Assembly (NCBI GenBank): GCA_022820805.1 | Contig: JAJEEV010000043.1 | Span: forward strand, 178,427-242,426 | DNA length: 64,000 nucleotides | Origin: Acidimicrobiia bacterium | Lineage (GTDB): Bacteria; Actinomycetota; Acidimicrobiia; Acidimicrobiales; Aldehydirespiratoraceae | Reading direction: 5' to 3' | Part shown: positions 27,279 through 36,066 of the stretch, one piece after another | Layout of the letters: every line of letters starts with the position of its first letter | How positions within the stretch are numbered: the stretch's first letter is position 1 | Made by a program: the position numbers and the translations under genes | The notes under the pieces: generated by a model | Told to the model about the DNA's origin: nothing | Seen by the model: the letters and a program-made list of their open reading frames with translations, nothing else | Database searches by the model: none

Positions 27279-29429
27279 GTGGCGGATCTGTCGCCATCTG
27301 AGCGGCTTACGTTGCAGCAGTTGCGGCTTCGCGAGTGGATCGGCCGATCGACTCACGGAGCAGAGGCGCATGCATCGAGCCGTGCGGAGCCGGAGCATCG
27401 AGGGGCCGATAATCCCCCGGACCTCTGGCAGATGACTCGGAACCTGGAGCTGCACTCATGGCAGGAATCCGCCTGCGAGGCATGGTTCCGCGGGGACCGA
27501 CGGGGCACCATCAAGGTCGTCACCGGCGCAGGCAAGACCGTCGTTGCGCTAGCGATTATCGAACGCCTCCAGCGACAAGATCCTGAACTCCGTGTCGCCA
27601 TCGTTGTGCCCACGATCGTCCTCATGAACCAATGGCACGACATGGTGCTTGAGCGGTCCAACATTCCGGAACACGCCCTCGGGAGGCTGGGAGGCGGTCA
27701 CTCCGACAGCTTTGACGGCGTGACTCGGATTCTGATCGCCGTGCTCCCGTCCGCCCGGAAGGAACTTCCCGGACTCGTCGATGGGGAGTTGGCGCGGCAT
27801 CTGCTGCTCGTCGGAGACGAATGCCACCGCGTCGGCGCACCCGAGATGTCTCGTGTTCTAACGACGCGTAGGGCCTACAGCCTCGGCCTGTCCGCGACGC
27901 CAGAGCGTGCTGATGACGGAGACAGGGAATCGGCGGACGCGCCTGTCGAGCGGGTGAGCAACGGGTTCGGCCCGATCGTCTATGAGATGAGCTTCGCTCA
28001 GGCGCTCGACCTTGACGTTCTCCCCCCTTTTGGAATCGACCACATCGGCCTGCCGCTGACCACGAGCGAACAGAGTCAATATGCCGCTCTGTCCAGTTCG
28101 ATCACTGACACCAGAAGAGAGCTCCTTAACTCTTCCACGACGGCGCGAAATAAAGGGGGCGGAGAGGCTCTGCTGGCATGGGCGAGGCGGGTCGCCTCCA
28201 GATCCGGTGATCTTGCTGGACTCGCGTCTCGCTTCGTGAACGACACCAGTCGGCGCAAACAGTTGCTGTACCGAGCACAGAGCAGAAAGGACGCGACGCT
28301 TGCTCTCGTGCAAGAGGCTCTGGCGGCCCGTTCCGGCGCGCGTGTGATTCTCTTCCACGAGAGCATCAACGAAGTAGTCCGGCTCTTCGGACTGCTTGAG
28401 TCCGAAGGGGTGCCTGCCGTCATGGAGCACAGTCAGCTCCCGCCCGAGTTGCGTGACAACAGCCTGGAGCTCTTTCGAAGCGGCGCCGCGCAAGTCGTCG
28501 TGTCGGCACGATCGCTAATCGAGGGATTCAATGTTCCCGAAGCGGATCTCGGGATCATCGTTGCCTCGTCGAGTTCGCCGCGTCAGCGGATTCAGAGCAT
28601 CGGCCGTGTCCTGCGACGCCATCGCGAGTCCGAGGGCGGTGAGAAGACCTCGCGGATCTGTGTTCTGTACATTCGGGACACTGTTGATGAGGCGATCTAC
28701 GAACGGCAGGACTGGGACAAGCTGATCGGCATCGACCGCAACCGCTACCTTGCATGGGATCCTCCGGCGCCTGCAGTCGAACTCGATGGCCCGCCGCGTG
28801 CCGCGATTCCGGCCGAGCGTGACATCGACGTCGGGGCCCTGGCTTTCGGCGACGTGTGGCCGGGACGCTACGACGGCGAAGAATTCTCAAGCGACGCCCT
28901 CGGCAATGTGTCCACCCTCGATGGACGAATCGCTGTGAATCCTCAAGATGTCCCGGAGAGAATCCGCACGCTGAAGGCACGACCAGGTCGATTCAAAGTG
29001 ACGCCGCAGCACCAAGTCATCTTGGTGCGCACCCCAGGCGAGGATGGAGCATGGACTACAAATTTCGGTGGCCGGCTGGAGGATCCGTTCGACTTCGTCG
29101 TTGCCCAGGCGCCAGACCGAGTCGACGTGAGCGCATCGCATCCAGGCGATCATTACGCCGGTCCGCTTGAGCCTGTTGAGAGACTCCGATTCCGCAAGCG
29201 CCGCGGCGGCCTCATCGCGAAGCCGCGTCCCGGGGGCGAGAGCTTCGCCTCCGGTGGTCGGGCGCAGAGGCTGGTCGGTGCCCTGTTGGAACTGAATCGC
29301 AGCCAGGGTCCGATATCAACATTCTTCGTAAACGAACTCGGACACGCATTCTGGCGCGAAAAAGGCGAGGCGCGCTTCATCGCTGATGAAGCAGGGGGCT
29401 TGTTCTCTGACGACGAGCATTTGTCATGA
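27279..29429 (+). CDS. Superfamily 2 helicase with C-terminal repeat modules
   Basis: A 716-residue DEAD/H-like helicase. Motifs: Q-like LHSWQESACEAWF (59-70), Walker A VTGAGKT (81-87), Walker B DECHR (180-184), SATPE (205-209), and motif VI QSIGRVLRRHR (439-449). The helicase core ends near residue 490. The remaining 225 residues hold GDVWPGRY (524-531), GRFKVTPQHQVILVR (570-584) followed by FGGRLEDPFDF, and TFFVNELGHAF (681-691). These match a module repeated in the next two proteins. GTG start with GGAGGGAG upstream. The stop overlaps the next ATG. It is not a recognisable HsdR, BREX or Hachiman subunit; a defence role is inference from the island context. Confidence 0.85.
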   Translation: MADLSPSERLTLQQLRLREWIGRSTHGAEAHASSRAEPEHRGADNPPDLWQMTRNLELHSWQESACEAWFRGDRRGTIKVVTGAGKTVVALAIIERLQRQDPELRVAIVVPTIVLMNQWHDMVLERSNIPEHALGRLGGGHSDSFDGVTRILIAVLPSARKELPGLVDGELARHLLLVGDECHRVGAPEMSRVLTTRRAYSLGLSATPERADDGDRESADAPVERVSNGFGPIVYEMSFAQALDLDVLPPFGIDHIGLPLTTSEQSQYAALSSSITDTRRELLNSSTTARNKGGGEALLAWARRVASRSGDLAGLASRFVNDTSRRKQLLYRAQSRKDATLALVQEALAARSGARVILFHESINEVVRLFGLLESEGVPAVMEHSQLPPELRDNSLELFRSGAAQVVVSARSLIEGFNVPEADLGIIVASSSSPRQRIQSIGRVLRRHRESEGGEKTSRICVLYIRDTVDEAIYERQDWDKLIGIDRNRYLAWDPPAPAVELDGPPRAAIPAERDIDVGALAFGDVWPGRYDGEEFSSDALGNVSTLDGRIAVNPQDVPERIRTLKARPGRFKVTPQHQVILVRTPGEDGAWTTNFGGRLEDPFDFVVAQAPDRVDVSASHPGDHYAGPLEPVERLRFRKRRGGLIAKPRPGGESFASGGRAQRLVGALLELNRSQGPISTFFVNELGHAFWREKGEARFIADEAGGLFSDDEHLS

Positions 29430-30124
29430 CTCGGCTCAAAGTTGCCCCTGTCGCTCCGCGAGTATGGCCGGGACGCTACGCGAGGATCCCAGGTGGGCCT
29501 GCTGCGTTCCATGTGCGTCTCGTGGATGGACGGTGGTGGCCAGTTGTCGAATGGGTGGTGGACGACACGACAGCCGAGTGTCCGATGGTTGCCTCTGACG
29601 GTGCCGCAGCACTTGCCGCCGCCGTCAACGCGGGCAAGGCACTCCTCGGCGGAGAGCGAGGCGGCTCTTTCCTTATCAACGAACGCGGTCAGATCTTGGT
29701 GCCGGCCTCCAGCGCAAACGACTACAGCGTGGCGATTGTGGGCGAGTGCTCCGGACCGCTGCAGTTCGAGAACAGCAGAGTGGGTTCCGGGATCTTCGAT
29801 CTCGCAGACGACTCTGGCCTCAGCGTCGGCGACATCTGGGATCGCCCGTACGTCGGCGTGCCCCATCAATTGAGTCGTCGGGGCGAACTCTATTTCTGGA
29901 AGGAGGATGCCACTGGGGGCGAGAAGATCCTTCCGCTGGCGCAGGACGGTGCACAGATCGGAGCGCTTCGCCGACTCCGGAGTTATGGACCCGTTCGCTT
30001 TGTGGCAGCCTACGGTGGATTCGCGTTGACGAAGATTCCCGTCGGCAACGGGCCTCGACAGCGGTGGGAACCTCGCTATGCCGGTCGCATTGATTTCAGG
30101 ATGTGGTTCCGAAAGGAGAACTGA
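29426..30124 (+). CDS. Uncharacterised two-module protein A of helicase operon
   Basis: A 232-residue protein I do not recognise. It begins with VWPGRY (13-18), then has FLINERGQILVP (82-93) with GPLQFE soon after, then GDIWDRPYVGVP (135-146), and closes with RFVAAYGGFALTKIP (191-205) and YAGRIDFRMWF (218-228). These are two copies of the unit seen at the helicase C-terminus and in the next protein. No membrane segment, signal peptide or catalytic motif is visible; the pattern of alternating hydrophobic and polar residues suggests beta structure. ATGA overlap with the helicase gene implies co-translation. Confidence 0.75.
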   Translation: MTRLKVAPVAPRVWPGRYARIPGGPAAFHVRLVDGRWWPVVEWVVDDTTAECPMVASDGAAALAAAVNAGKALLGGERGGSFLINERGQILVPASSANDYSVAIVGECSGPLQFENSRVGSGIFDLADDSGLSVGDIWDRPYVGVPHQLSRRGELYFWKEDATGGEKILPLAQDGAQIGALRRLRSYGPVRFVAAYGGFALTKIPVGNGPRQRWEPRYAGRIDFRMWFRKEN

Positions 30125-30126
30125 AG

Positions 30127-30819
30127 ATGAACGATTTTCCGTTGTTCCAGGGCAACTGTCCGAAGAACGTGAGCAGGGACGCGAAGTACGCCGTCCGCAC
30201 GAGCGGCGGTGGTCCAGTCATTGCTCTTCGCTATCTGAGCGCAGACGGCGAGGAGTGGCTTGCTACCACCGAGAGCCACCCCGAACTCGTGAAGATGGTA
30301 AACGCAGTCAAGATCGCCATGGGACGCGGCCCCAAGGGTCCGTTCTACATTAACGAGTACGGCCAGGTCATCGTCCCGGTCGCCGACGGCACCTACTACT
30401 TCGCCGGTGATTATGACTCGCCCCTTCAATTCGAGTTCGAGGGAACGACGCTCTCAGGCGAGGGCGTCGACCTAACCGGGCGGCAGCTCTCGCCAGGCGA
30501 CATCTGGGATGGGCCACATCCCGGCATCCCCTACATCCTGAAGGTCGGAGGTCAGGACGTGTATTACCAAGCGCAGTTGCGTCCGAACGTCACCAAGAAG
30601 GTTGAGTTGAGTTCCGCGGTCGGCCCAGCCGCGGCACGCGATCTGGCAGCCCGCATCCACGCCGTGAAGGGTTGGCAGGGCGGACGCTTCTACGTGAACG
30701 AGTGGCGCAAGCTCTTCGCCCCGGTCAACCAGGGCGACAGTCTCACCTATGTCTACATCGGGCATCTTGACGAGAACGAGCCCTGGTTCCCGAGGCCGTC
30801 AGTGGCTCTCCGTGAATGA
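30127..30819 (+). CDS. Uncharacterised two-module protein B of helicase operon
   Basis: A 230-residue homologue of the previous protein. First unit: FYINEYGQVIVPV (73-85), YYFAGDYDSPLQFE (90-103). Then GDIWDGPHPGIPY (124-136). Second unit: GRFYVNEWRKLFAPV (186-200) and YIGHLDENEPWF (210-221). The ATG at 30127 follows AAGGAG at suitable spacing; an upstream in-frame GTG (30103) would overlap protein A more and lacks such a site. It ends the operon. Downstream 180 bp are empty up to the right-hand hairpin repeat. Function unknown; the shared modules suggest it binds the helicase or the same ligand. Confidence 0.75.
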   Translation: MNDFPLFQGNCPKNVSRDAKYAVRTSGGGPVIALRYLSADGEEWLATTESHPELVKMVNAVKIAMGRGPKGPFYINEYGQVIVPVADGTYYFAGDYDSPLQFEFEGTTLSGEGVDLTGRQLSPGDIWDGPHPGIPYILKVGGQDVYYQAQLRPNVTKKVELSSAVGPAAARDLAARIHAVKGWQGGRFYVNEWRKLFAPVNQGDSLTYVYIGHLDENEPWFPRPSVALRE

Positions 30820-30995
30820 GATCAGAGTGGTCTCGGGGCCGACCGCCGGGCCTTTCGCCGCCGAGCCGACGAATAGCTAGCCACCACCCTTGCCCGCTAG
30901 CTGGCCTTTGGTTCGTCGGGGGCCCTTAAGTTCGGCATCGGTCCTCGCCAGGCAATCACAGTCGATTCTGGGATATGCTGTCATAGGCTGTTAGT

Positions 30996-31060
30996 AGCTT
31001 TGGGTCACTGAGGCTCACCAGTCCATCCAGCGCCGGGGGCTCGCTTAGAGGGCCCCCGGC
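30996..31060 (+). repeat. Hairpin-bearing direct repeat, copy 2 (right side of helicase segment)
   Basis: Second copy of the element at 24864-24927. After the shared 43-bp segment, GCCGGGGGC (31032-31040) pairs with GCCCCCGGC (31052-31060) around an 11-nt loop. The stem differs from copy 1 with matching changes on both sides. Here it stands directly before a small gene (ATG at 31081, with CTGAGGAACT between), so it could be that gene's structured 5' leader. CCTGAG also follows copy 1. Confidence 0.7.
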
Positions 31061-31080
31061 TGCCGTCCGCCTGAGGAACT

Positions 31081-31368
31081 ATGACCACCACGATCTACTT
31101 CCTGCTGACCTACGACCGGTCCAAGCCTCGGCTCGTCGACATTGAGCGGTTCGAGGACGGGGACTAGGCCGTGGACCTGTGCGGCGAGCGCGAGCGCCAG
31201 TACGCCGAACAGCCGCACATGGAGGTGGTGCTGCTCGGTGCCGACTCCGAGGAGGCCATCAGGGTCACGCACCCGACCTACTTCCGCGACTTCGAGGCCG
31301 AGCCCTTCACGCTTGAGGAATACGAGCGGAACATTCCCTGGCTGAACCCCCAGCCTGCTACCAGCTAG
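31081..31368 (+). pseudogene. Small protein gene interrupted by an in-frame amber codon
   Basis: ATG at 31081 begins MTTTIYFLLTYDRSKPRLVD and runs to TAG at 31165-31167. The same frame continues without another stop as AVDLCGERERQYAEQ, then MEVVLLGADSEEAIRVTHPTYFRDFE, to TAG at 31366-31368. The two halves together make one plausible 94-residue protein of a small uncharacterised family (start LLTYDR, later VVLLGADS and THxxYF). So this is one gene with a nonsense mutation, a sequencing error or a readthrough site. A GAGG-like ribosome site precedes the ATG, and the hairpin element lies 20 bp upstream. Confidence 0.6.
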
Positions 31369-31512
31369 GTCGTAGCAGGTATCTCGAATAGCGTCTGAGG
31401 GGGCACTAGGGGCGCCGGCACCTGCGAGATCGGGCATTCTCAATCACTTGCGATGTCAACCCTTGGCGGCGCGGGCGGGTAGCCGTCTGGGAGTACGGCG
31501 TAGTCGGATCCG

Positions 31513-31962
31513 TCAGGCCGCCTCGCGGCTGTTGCCGTCCGATTCGGGATCGTCGGTCGCGGGTTGGCCGATCCGCAGGTGGCCCTCGATGCGAGCGAGC
31601 CGTTCCCGGGTGTCGCCGAGGATGCTGATCACGGCGCCGTGGTTCCTCTCGATCAGGTCGCGGTTCTTGTCGATCAGGTCGCGGTTCTTTTTGATGAGGT
31701 CCTGATTCTCCTTGCGGGCCTGGTCGATGAGGTCCCGGTTCTCCTTGCGGGCCTGGTCGATGAGGTCCCGGTTGTCCTTGCGGGCCTGGTCGATGAGATC
31801 CCGGTTCTCCTTGCTGGCGTCGGTGATGAGTCGGCGGGTCTCGGTGCTGTCGCGGTGCTGGATGCGGATCGAGACCACCATCAGCGTGATCAGCGAGGCG
31901 AGGATGGCGCCGAAGGATGTCCCGAGAATTGTCAGCACCGTCGTGGCCGTCCCGCTGCCCAT
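31513..31962 (-). CDS. Membrane-anchored coiled-coil protein with 11-residue repeats
   Basis: A 149-residue protein with one N-terminal membrane segment (about residues 8-32), then a coiled coil containing repeats of 11 residues, NRDLIDQARKE, three to four times in a row, decaying into shorter NRDLIDK units. The C-terminal end (DTRERLARIEGHLRIGQ) is also helical. At DNA level the repeats are 33-bp direct repeats around 31690-31810. The ATG at 31962 is preceded by TAGGTT ending 7 nt upstream; an in-frame TTG at 31971 is less likely. The function is unknown; it might be a structural or sensory membrane protein. Confidence 0.65.
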   Translation of the reverse strand: MGSGTATTVLTILGTSFGAILASLITLMVVSIRIQHRDSTETRRLITDASKENRDLIDQARKDNRDLIDQARKENRDLIDQARKENQDLIKKNRDLIDKNRDLIERNHGAVISILGDTRERLARIEGHLRIGQPATDDPESDGNSREAA

Positions 31963-32234
31963 GGGGCTCAACCTATCCTGTCCAGCTACAGCGACGCAAC
32001 CCGAAAATCAGTGAGACTCATCGGATTAGCGCCTGGAGTACATGAAGCGCCTGCAGTTTCCCTGGCGACCGGATGATCGCGGCCCCGGCGGGTACGACGG
32101 CGCTGCCTGCGTGCTTTCGCCCCGGGGCCCAGTGGCTGCCATCTGAGGAGTTATGCAGAAATAGCCCTGAGATTATATACATAAATATCTGGGACAAATT
32201 ATGCAATAAATGCTGGTGCCGGTAGTCTGGACGC

Positions 32235-33482
32235 ATCGACAGCTACACGACACGCATCGCCGACGGTGTCCTGGCGCACCATTTGGGCGGCTGGCCCGCC
32301 GAGTTCATCACGGGTCCGCGGGCGGTGGGCAAGACCACCACGGCGCTGCGCCATGCGAACTCGGTGCTGCGTCTCGACCGGGAGGCTGAGCGGGCTCTGG
32401 TCCTCGACGATCCTGACGCGGCCATCCGTGAAGGGCCGTTCCCGCTGCTGATCGACGAGTGGCAGCACGCGCCAGGCGTCCTGGGGGCCTTGAAGCGGGC
32501 CGTGGACGCCTCCCTCACGCCGCCGGGCCGCTACATCGTGACTGGATCGGCCCGCAACGACCTGCATGCCGGCCAGTGGCCCCTCACCGGACGCGTCCTC
32601 AGCACACGACTATGGCCGCTGACGGGCCGCGAGCGCTTCGGCGACGCCGTGGGCTTGGCCCTGTTCGATCGATGGGACACCGACCGCCGTTTCGCCGTGC
32701 CGCCGGACCCGCCCGATGTGCTGGGCTACATCGACATCGCACTCGACGGGGGCTTCCCCGGAGCGCTGGCGGCGTCGGCCGCAGGCGCCCGCGACGACTG
32801 GATGCGGACCTACGTCGAGGTCGCTGTCAGTCGTGACTTGGGCGAACTGTCCAGCGGCGTTGGTCGGCGACCCAGCCCGGAGTCGATGCGCCGCTGTCTG
32901 ATTGCTTGTGCTCTGCACACGTCCGGCGCCGTGTCCGACGCCTCACTGGCCAGAGACGCCGGCCTCGACCGGCGAACTGCGTTGGGCTATCTGGAGACGC
33001 TCAGGGTGCTGCGCCTCCTCGACGACGTGCCTGCCTGGCACACCCGGCGGCTCAAGCGGCTTACGTCGATGCCGAAGCGCTACGTCACCGACTCGGGTCT
33101 GGCGGCGTGGCTGATGGGCGCCGATCGCGGGGCCCTCAAGCTCGACGGGGCCGCGCGTGGGCGCATGCTGGAGACCTTCGTCGCCGCGCAGCTCCGCACG
33201 GAGGTGGAGGCGTCGGCCGGGCGGATCCAGATGCATCATCTGCGCACCCAGGGCGGGGAGCACGAGATCGACCTGGTTGTGGAGTTCGGAAGCAGGGTCG
33301 CGGCCTTCGAGGTCAAGTCGTCGAGCGCTCCGACCCGCAGCGACGCCCGCCACATCATCTGGCTGCGCGAGAGGCTGGCGCCGGAGACGTTCGCAGGAGG
33401 GGTCGTGTTCCACACCGGGCCACGCCGCTACGGCCTCGACGCCGGGATCGAGGCCGTTCCCATAGCCGGCCTCTGGGGCTGA
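32235..33482 (+). CDS. AAA ATPase with DUF4143 domain
   Basis: A 415-residue protein of the AAA_14-DUF4143 family, with Walker [11 protein letters not shown], Walker B LLIDEWQ, the sensor VTGSAR, and a C-terminal nuclease-like DUF4143 part ([21 protein letters not shown]). Relatives begin about 20 residues before Walker A with a short R-x-x-D segment; here that is [20 protein letters not shown], encoded upstream of any ATG or GTG. TAGTCT ends 6 nt before an ATC at 32235, matching the leaderless pattern, so I place the start there; the first standard start is TTG 32283. An unusually AT-rich stretch (about 32160-32215) lies upstream. Cellular role of this family is not established. Confidence 0.75.
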   Translation: MDSYTTRIADGVLAHHLGGWPAEFITGPRAVGKTTTALRHANSVLRLDREAERALVLDDPDAAIREGPFPLLIDEWQHAPGVLGALKRAVDASLTPPGRYIVTGSARNDLHAGQWPLTGRVLSTRLWPLTGRERFGDAVGLALFDRWDTDRRFAVPPDPPDVLGYIDIALDGGFPGALAASAAGARDDWMRTYVEVAVSRDLGELSSGVGRRPSPESMRRCLIACALHTSGAVSDASLARDAGLDRRTALGYLETLRVLRLLDDVPAWHTRRLKRLTSMPKRYVTDSGLAAWLMGADRGALKLDGAARGRMLETFVAAQLRTEVEASAGRIQMHHLRTQGGEHEIDLVVEFGSRVAAFEVKSSSAPTRSDARHIIWLRERLAPETFAGGVVFHTGPRRYGLDAGIEAVPIAGLWG

Positions 33483-33648
33483 CCGGCCCCAGTCCAGCGC
33501 GCGAGCCGGACGGCACTGCCCGGGTGCCGTGCGAGGCGTTGATTCCACTGCGAGCCCTGGACTCGCTCCAGGTTCTTGCGGGGCCCACAAGGGACGGCCG
33601 AAGCGGCGAATAAGGCTTGGCGCATGCGGTGAGGGGTACGGTGGCGGG

Positions 33649-35007
33649 GTGCAGCGTCGCATCTTCGGGATCGAGAACGAGTACGGGGTCACCTGCACGC
33701 TGCGAGGCCAGCGCCGCCTCAGCCCCGACGAGGTGGCCCGCTACCTGTTCCGCAAGGTGGTGTCGTGGGGGCGCAGCAGCAACGTCTTCCTGGGCAACGG
33801 GTCGCGGCTCTACCTCGACGTGGGCAGCCACCCCGAGTACGCCACCCCGGAGTGCGACTCGCCCCACGACCTGGTCGTGCACGACAAGGCGGGGGAGCGG
33901 ATCGTCGAGAAGCTGCTGGGCGACGCCGAGGAGCGCCTCGCCGAGGAGGGCATCCGCGGCGACGTCTTCCTGTTCAAGAACAACACCGACTCCGCCGGCA
34001 ACAGCTACGGCTGCCACGAGAACTACCTCACCAGCCGCCGCGACGACCTAAGCGACTACGCCGAGGTGCTGATCCCGTTCCTGGTCAGCCGCCAGATCTA
34101 CGCCGGGGCGGGCAAGGTGCTGCAGACCGCCCGGGGCGCCATGTACTGCATCAGTCAGCGGGCCGAGCACATCTGGGAGGGCGTGTCGTCGGCCACCACC
34201 CGGTCGCGCCCCATCATCAACACCCGCGACGAGCCCCACGCCGACGCCGAGCGCTTCCGCCGCCTGCACGTGATCGTGGGCGACTCCAACATGAGCGAGT
34301 ACACCACCTTCCTCAAGGTGGGCGCCTGCGCGCTGATGCTGCGGATGCTGGAGGACCCGCGGGTGGTGCTGCGCGACATGACCCTGGAGAACCCCATCCG
34401 CGCCATCCGCGAGATCAGCCACGACACCACCTGCCGTCGCCGGGTGCGCCTCGCCACCGGCCGCGAGGTGAGCGCGCTGGAGATCCAGTCGGAGTACCTC
34501 AACCGGGCGCTGCGCTACGCCGAGCACCACGACCTCTCCGACGAGGAGAAGAAGGCTCTCACGATGTGGGAGTACTGCCTGACCGCCATCGAGGACGACC
34601 CCCTGAAGCTCGACCGCGAGATCGACTGGGTGATCAAGCACCACCTGGTGGAGGCCTACCGGGACCGCCACGATCTGGAGCTGGCCGACCCCCGGGTGGC
34701 CCTCGTCGACCTCCAGTACCACGATGTGAGCCGCAGCCGGGGCCTCTACTACCGGATGCAGCGCCGCAGGATGGTGGAGACGCTGGTCACCGACGCCGAG
34801 ATCCAGCACGCCGTGGAGCACCCGCCCGACACCACCCGGGCCCGCCTCCGGGGCGAGTTCATCCGCCGGGCCAAGGAGCGGCGGCGCGACTACACCGTCG
34901 ACTGGGTGCACCTGAAGCTCAACGACCAGTCACAGCGCACCGTGTTGTGCAAGGACCCGTTCAAGTCCCAGGACGAGCGGGTGGAGAAGCTGATCGCCTC
35001 GCTGTGA
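33649..35007 (+). CDS. pafA: Pup-protein ligase PafA
   Basis: Joins the C-terminal glutamate of Pup to substrate lysines using ATP. The 452-residue product begins [16 protein letters not shown], with the conserved Glu metal ligands and [17 protein letters not shown] holding the catalytic aspartate. It lacks the Dop loop. [19 protein letters not shown] and [23 protein letters not shown] are shared with Dop, as expected for homologues. GTG start with TACGGT ending 6 nt upstream. It restarts the core locus after the accessory island and leads pafB-pafC. Confidence 0.96.
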   Translation: MQRRIFGIENEYGVTCTLRGQRRLSPDEVARYLFRKVVSWGRSSNVFLGNGSRLYLDVGSHPEYATPECDSPHDLVVHDKAGERIVEKLLGDAEERLAEEGIRGDVFLFKNNTDSAGNSYGCHENYLTSRRDDLSDYAEVLIPFLVSRQIYAGAGKVLQTARGAMYCISQRAEHIWEGVSSATTRSRPIINTRDEPHADAERFRRLHVIVGDSNMSEYTTFLKVGACALMLRMLEDPRVVLRDMTLENPIRAIREISHDTTCRRRVRLATGREVSALEIQSEYLNRALRYAEHHDLSDEEKKALTMWEYCLTAIEDDPLKLDREIDWVIKHHLVEAYRDRHDLELADPRVALVDLQYHDVSRSRGLYYRMQRRRMVETLVTDAEIQHAVEHPPDTTRARLRGEFIRRAKERRRDYTVDWVHLKLNDQSQRTVLCKDPFKSQDERVEKLIASL

Positions 35008-35087
35008 CAGCCCTCCCGGTAGCGTGGGCCGCACCGCCCGCAGGGCGCCGCTAGCACCAAGGCGAACGTCGGTACGGCCACCCTGAC

Positions 35088-36029
35088 ATGGACAAGCTCG
35101 AACGGCTCCTGAACCTGACAGCGGCCCTGCTGGACACGCCGAGGCCGCTGAGCGCCAGCGAGTTGCGCGCCCGCATGGCCGGCGCCTACTCGGAGGACCT
35201 GACCGCCTTCCGGCGCATGTTCGAGCGCGACAAGGCCGACCTGCGGGCCATCGGGATGCCCATCGAGGTGACCACCCTGCACCGCCTCGACCCGCCCGTG
35301 GACGGCTACCGCATACCGGCCTCGGCCTACGCCGGGCGGGACGTGCGCTTCGATCCCGACGAGCTGGCCGCACTCCATCTGGCCACCAACCTGGTCCGCC
35401 TCGAAGGCGGCGCCGGTGCGGGGCTGGCCCGGCTGGGCGGCGCCGGCGGCGAGGGCGCCATCGAGTCGGCCGAGCAGGTGGTCGAGGCGGTCACCGCGGT
35501 GGAGGCCGTGGACGAGCTGCCCTTCCACGAGGCGCTGTCGAAGCTGGTGGAGGCCGCCATCGGGCGTCGAGCCGTGCAGTTCACCTACCGGGGCGCCGAG
35601 CGACAGGCCGAGCCGTGGCGCCTGTCGTTCCATCGGGGGCACTGGTACCTGGTCGGCTGGGACTGCGGGCAGTCCACCGAACGCCTCTTCCGGGTCGACC
35701 GCATCGACGGTCCGGTCGCCGTGCTGGGCCCGGCCGTGCACCCGGTGGGGGAGGGGCCCGATCCCCGCACCATCAGGCCGTGGGAGTTCGGCGCGGGCGA
35801 GCCGGTCGAGGTGCGGGTGCTGGTGGACGCCGACCAGGCCAGCTGGGCCTGCCATCGGGCCGGAGTCGACGGCGAGCGCCAACCCGACGGCTCGGTGGTC
35901 CTGACCCTGCAGGTGCGCGACACCGCCGCGCTGCGGACCTTCGTGCTGGACTTCCTCGACCACGCCGAGGTGCTCGAGCCCGAGTGGCTGCGCAACGAGG
36001 TGATCGGCTGGCTGGAGGCCCTGGTCTGA
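35088..36029 (+). CDS. pafB: WYL-domain transcription factor PafB
   Basis: A 313-residue regulator with an N-terminal winged helix (MDKLERLLNLTAALLDTPRPLSASEL) and a WYL domain (HWYLVGWDCGQSTERLFRVDRI, about residues 185-206), then a WCX C-terminal part. In mycobacteria PafB and PafC form a heteromeric activator of the LexA-independent DNA-damage response; the same role is inferred here. It follows pafA by 80 bp and precedes pafC by 37 bp. No ribosome site or TANNNT hexamer at the usual distance is clear for this ATG. Confidence 0.92.
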   Translation: MDKLERLLNLTAALLDTPRPLSASELRARMAGAYSEDLTAFRRMFERDKADLRAIGMPIEVTTLHRLDPPVDGYRIPASAYAGRDVRFDPDELAALHLATNLVRLEGGAGAGLARLGGAGGEGAIESAEQVVEAVTAVEAVDELPFHEALSKLVEAAIGRRAVQFTYRGAERQAEPWRLSFHRGHWYLVGWDCGQSTERLFRVDRIDGPVAVLGPAVHPVGEGPDPRTIRPWEFGAGEPVEVRVLVDADQASWACHRAGVDGERQPDGSVVLTLQVRDTAALRTFVLDFLDHAEVLEPEWLRNEVIGWLEALV

Positions 36030-36066
36030 ACCCGGTACCCGCTCGAGGACGCCCTAGGGTGAGGGA

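Noticed and set aside
31690..31830. Possible CRISPR array (regular 33-bp repeats)
   Set aside because: Repeats are contiguous with no spacers and stay in frame as an 11-residue coiled-coil unit.
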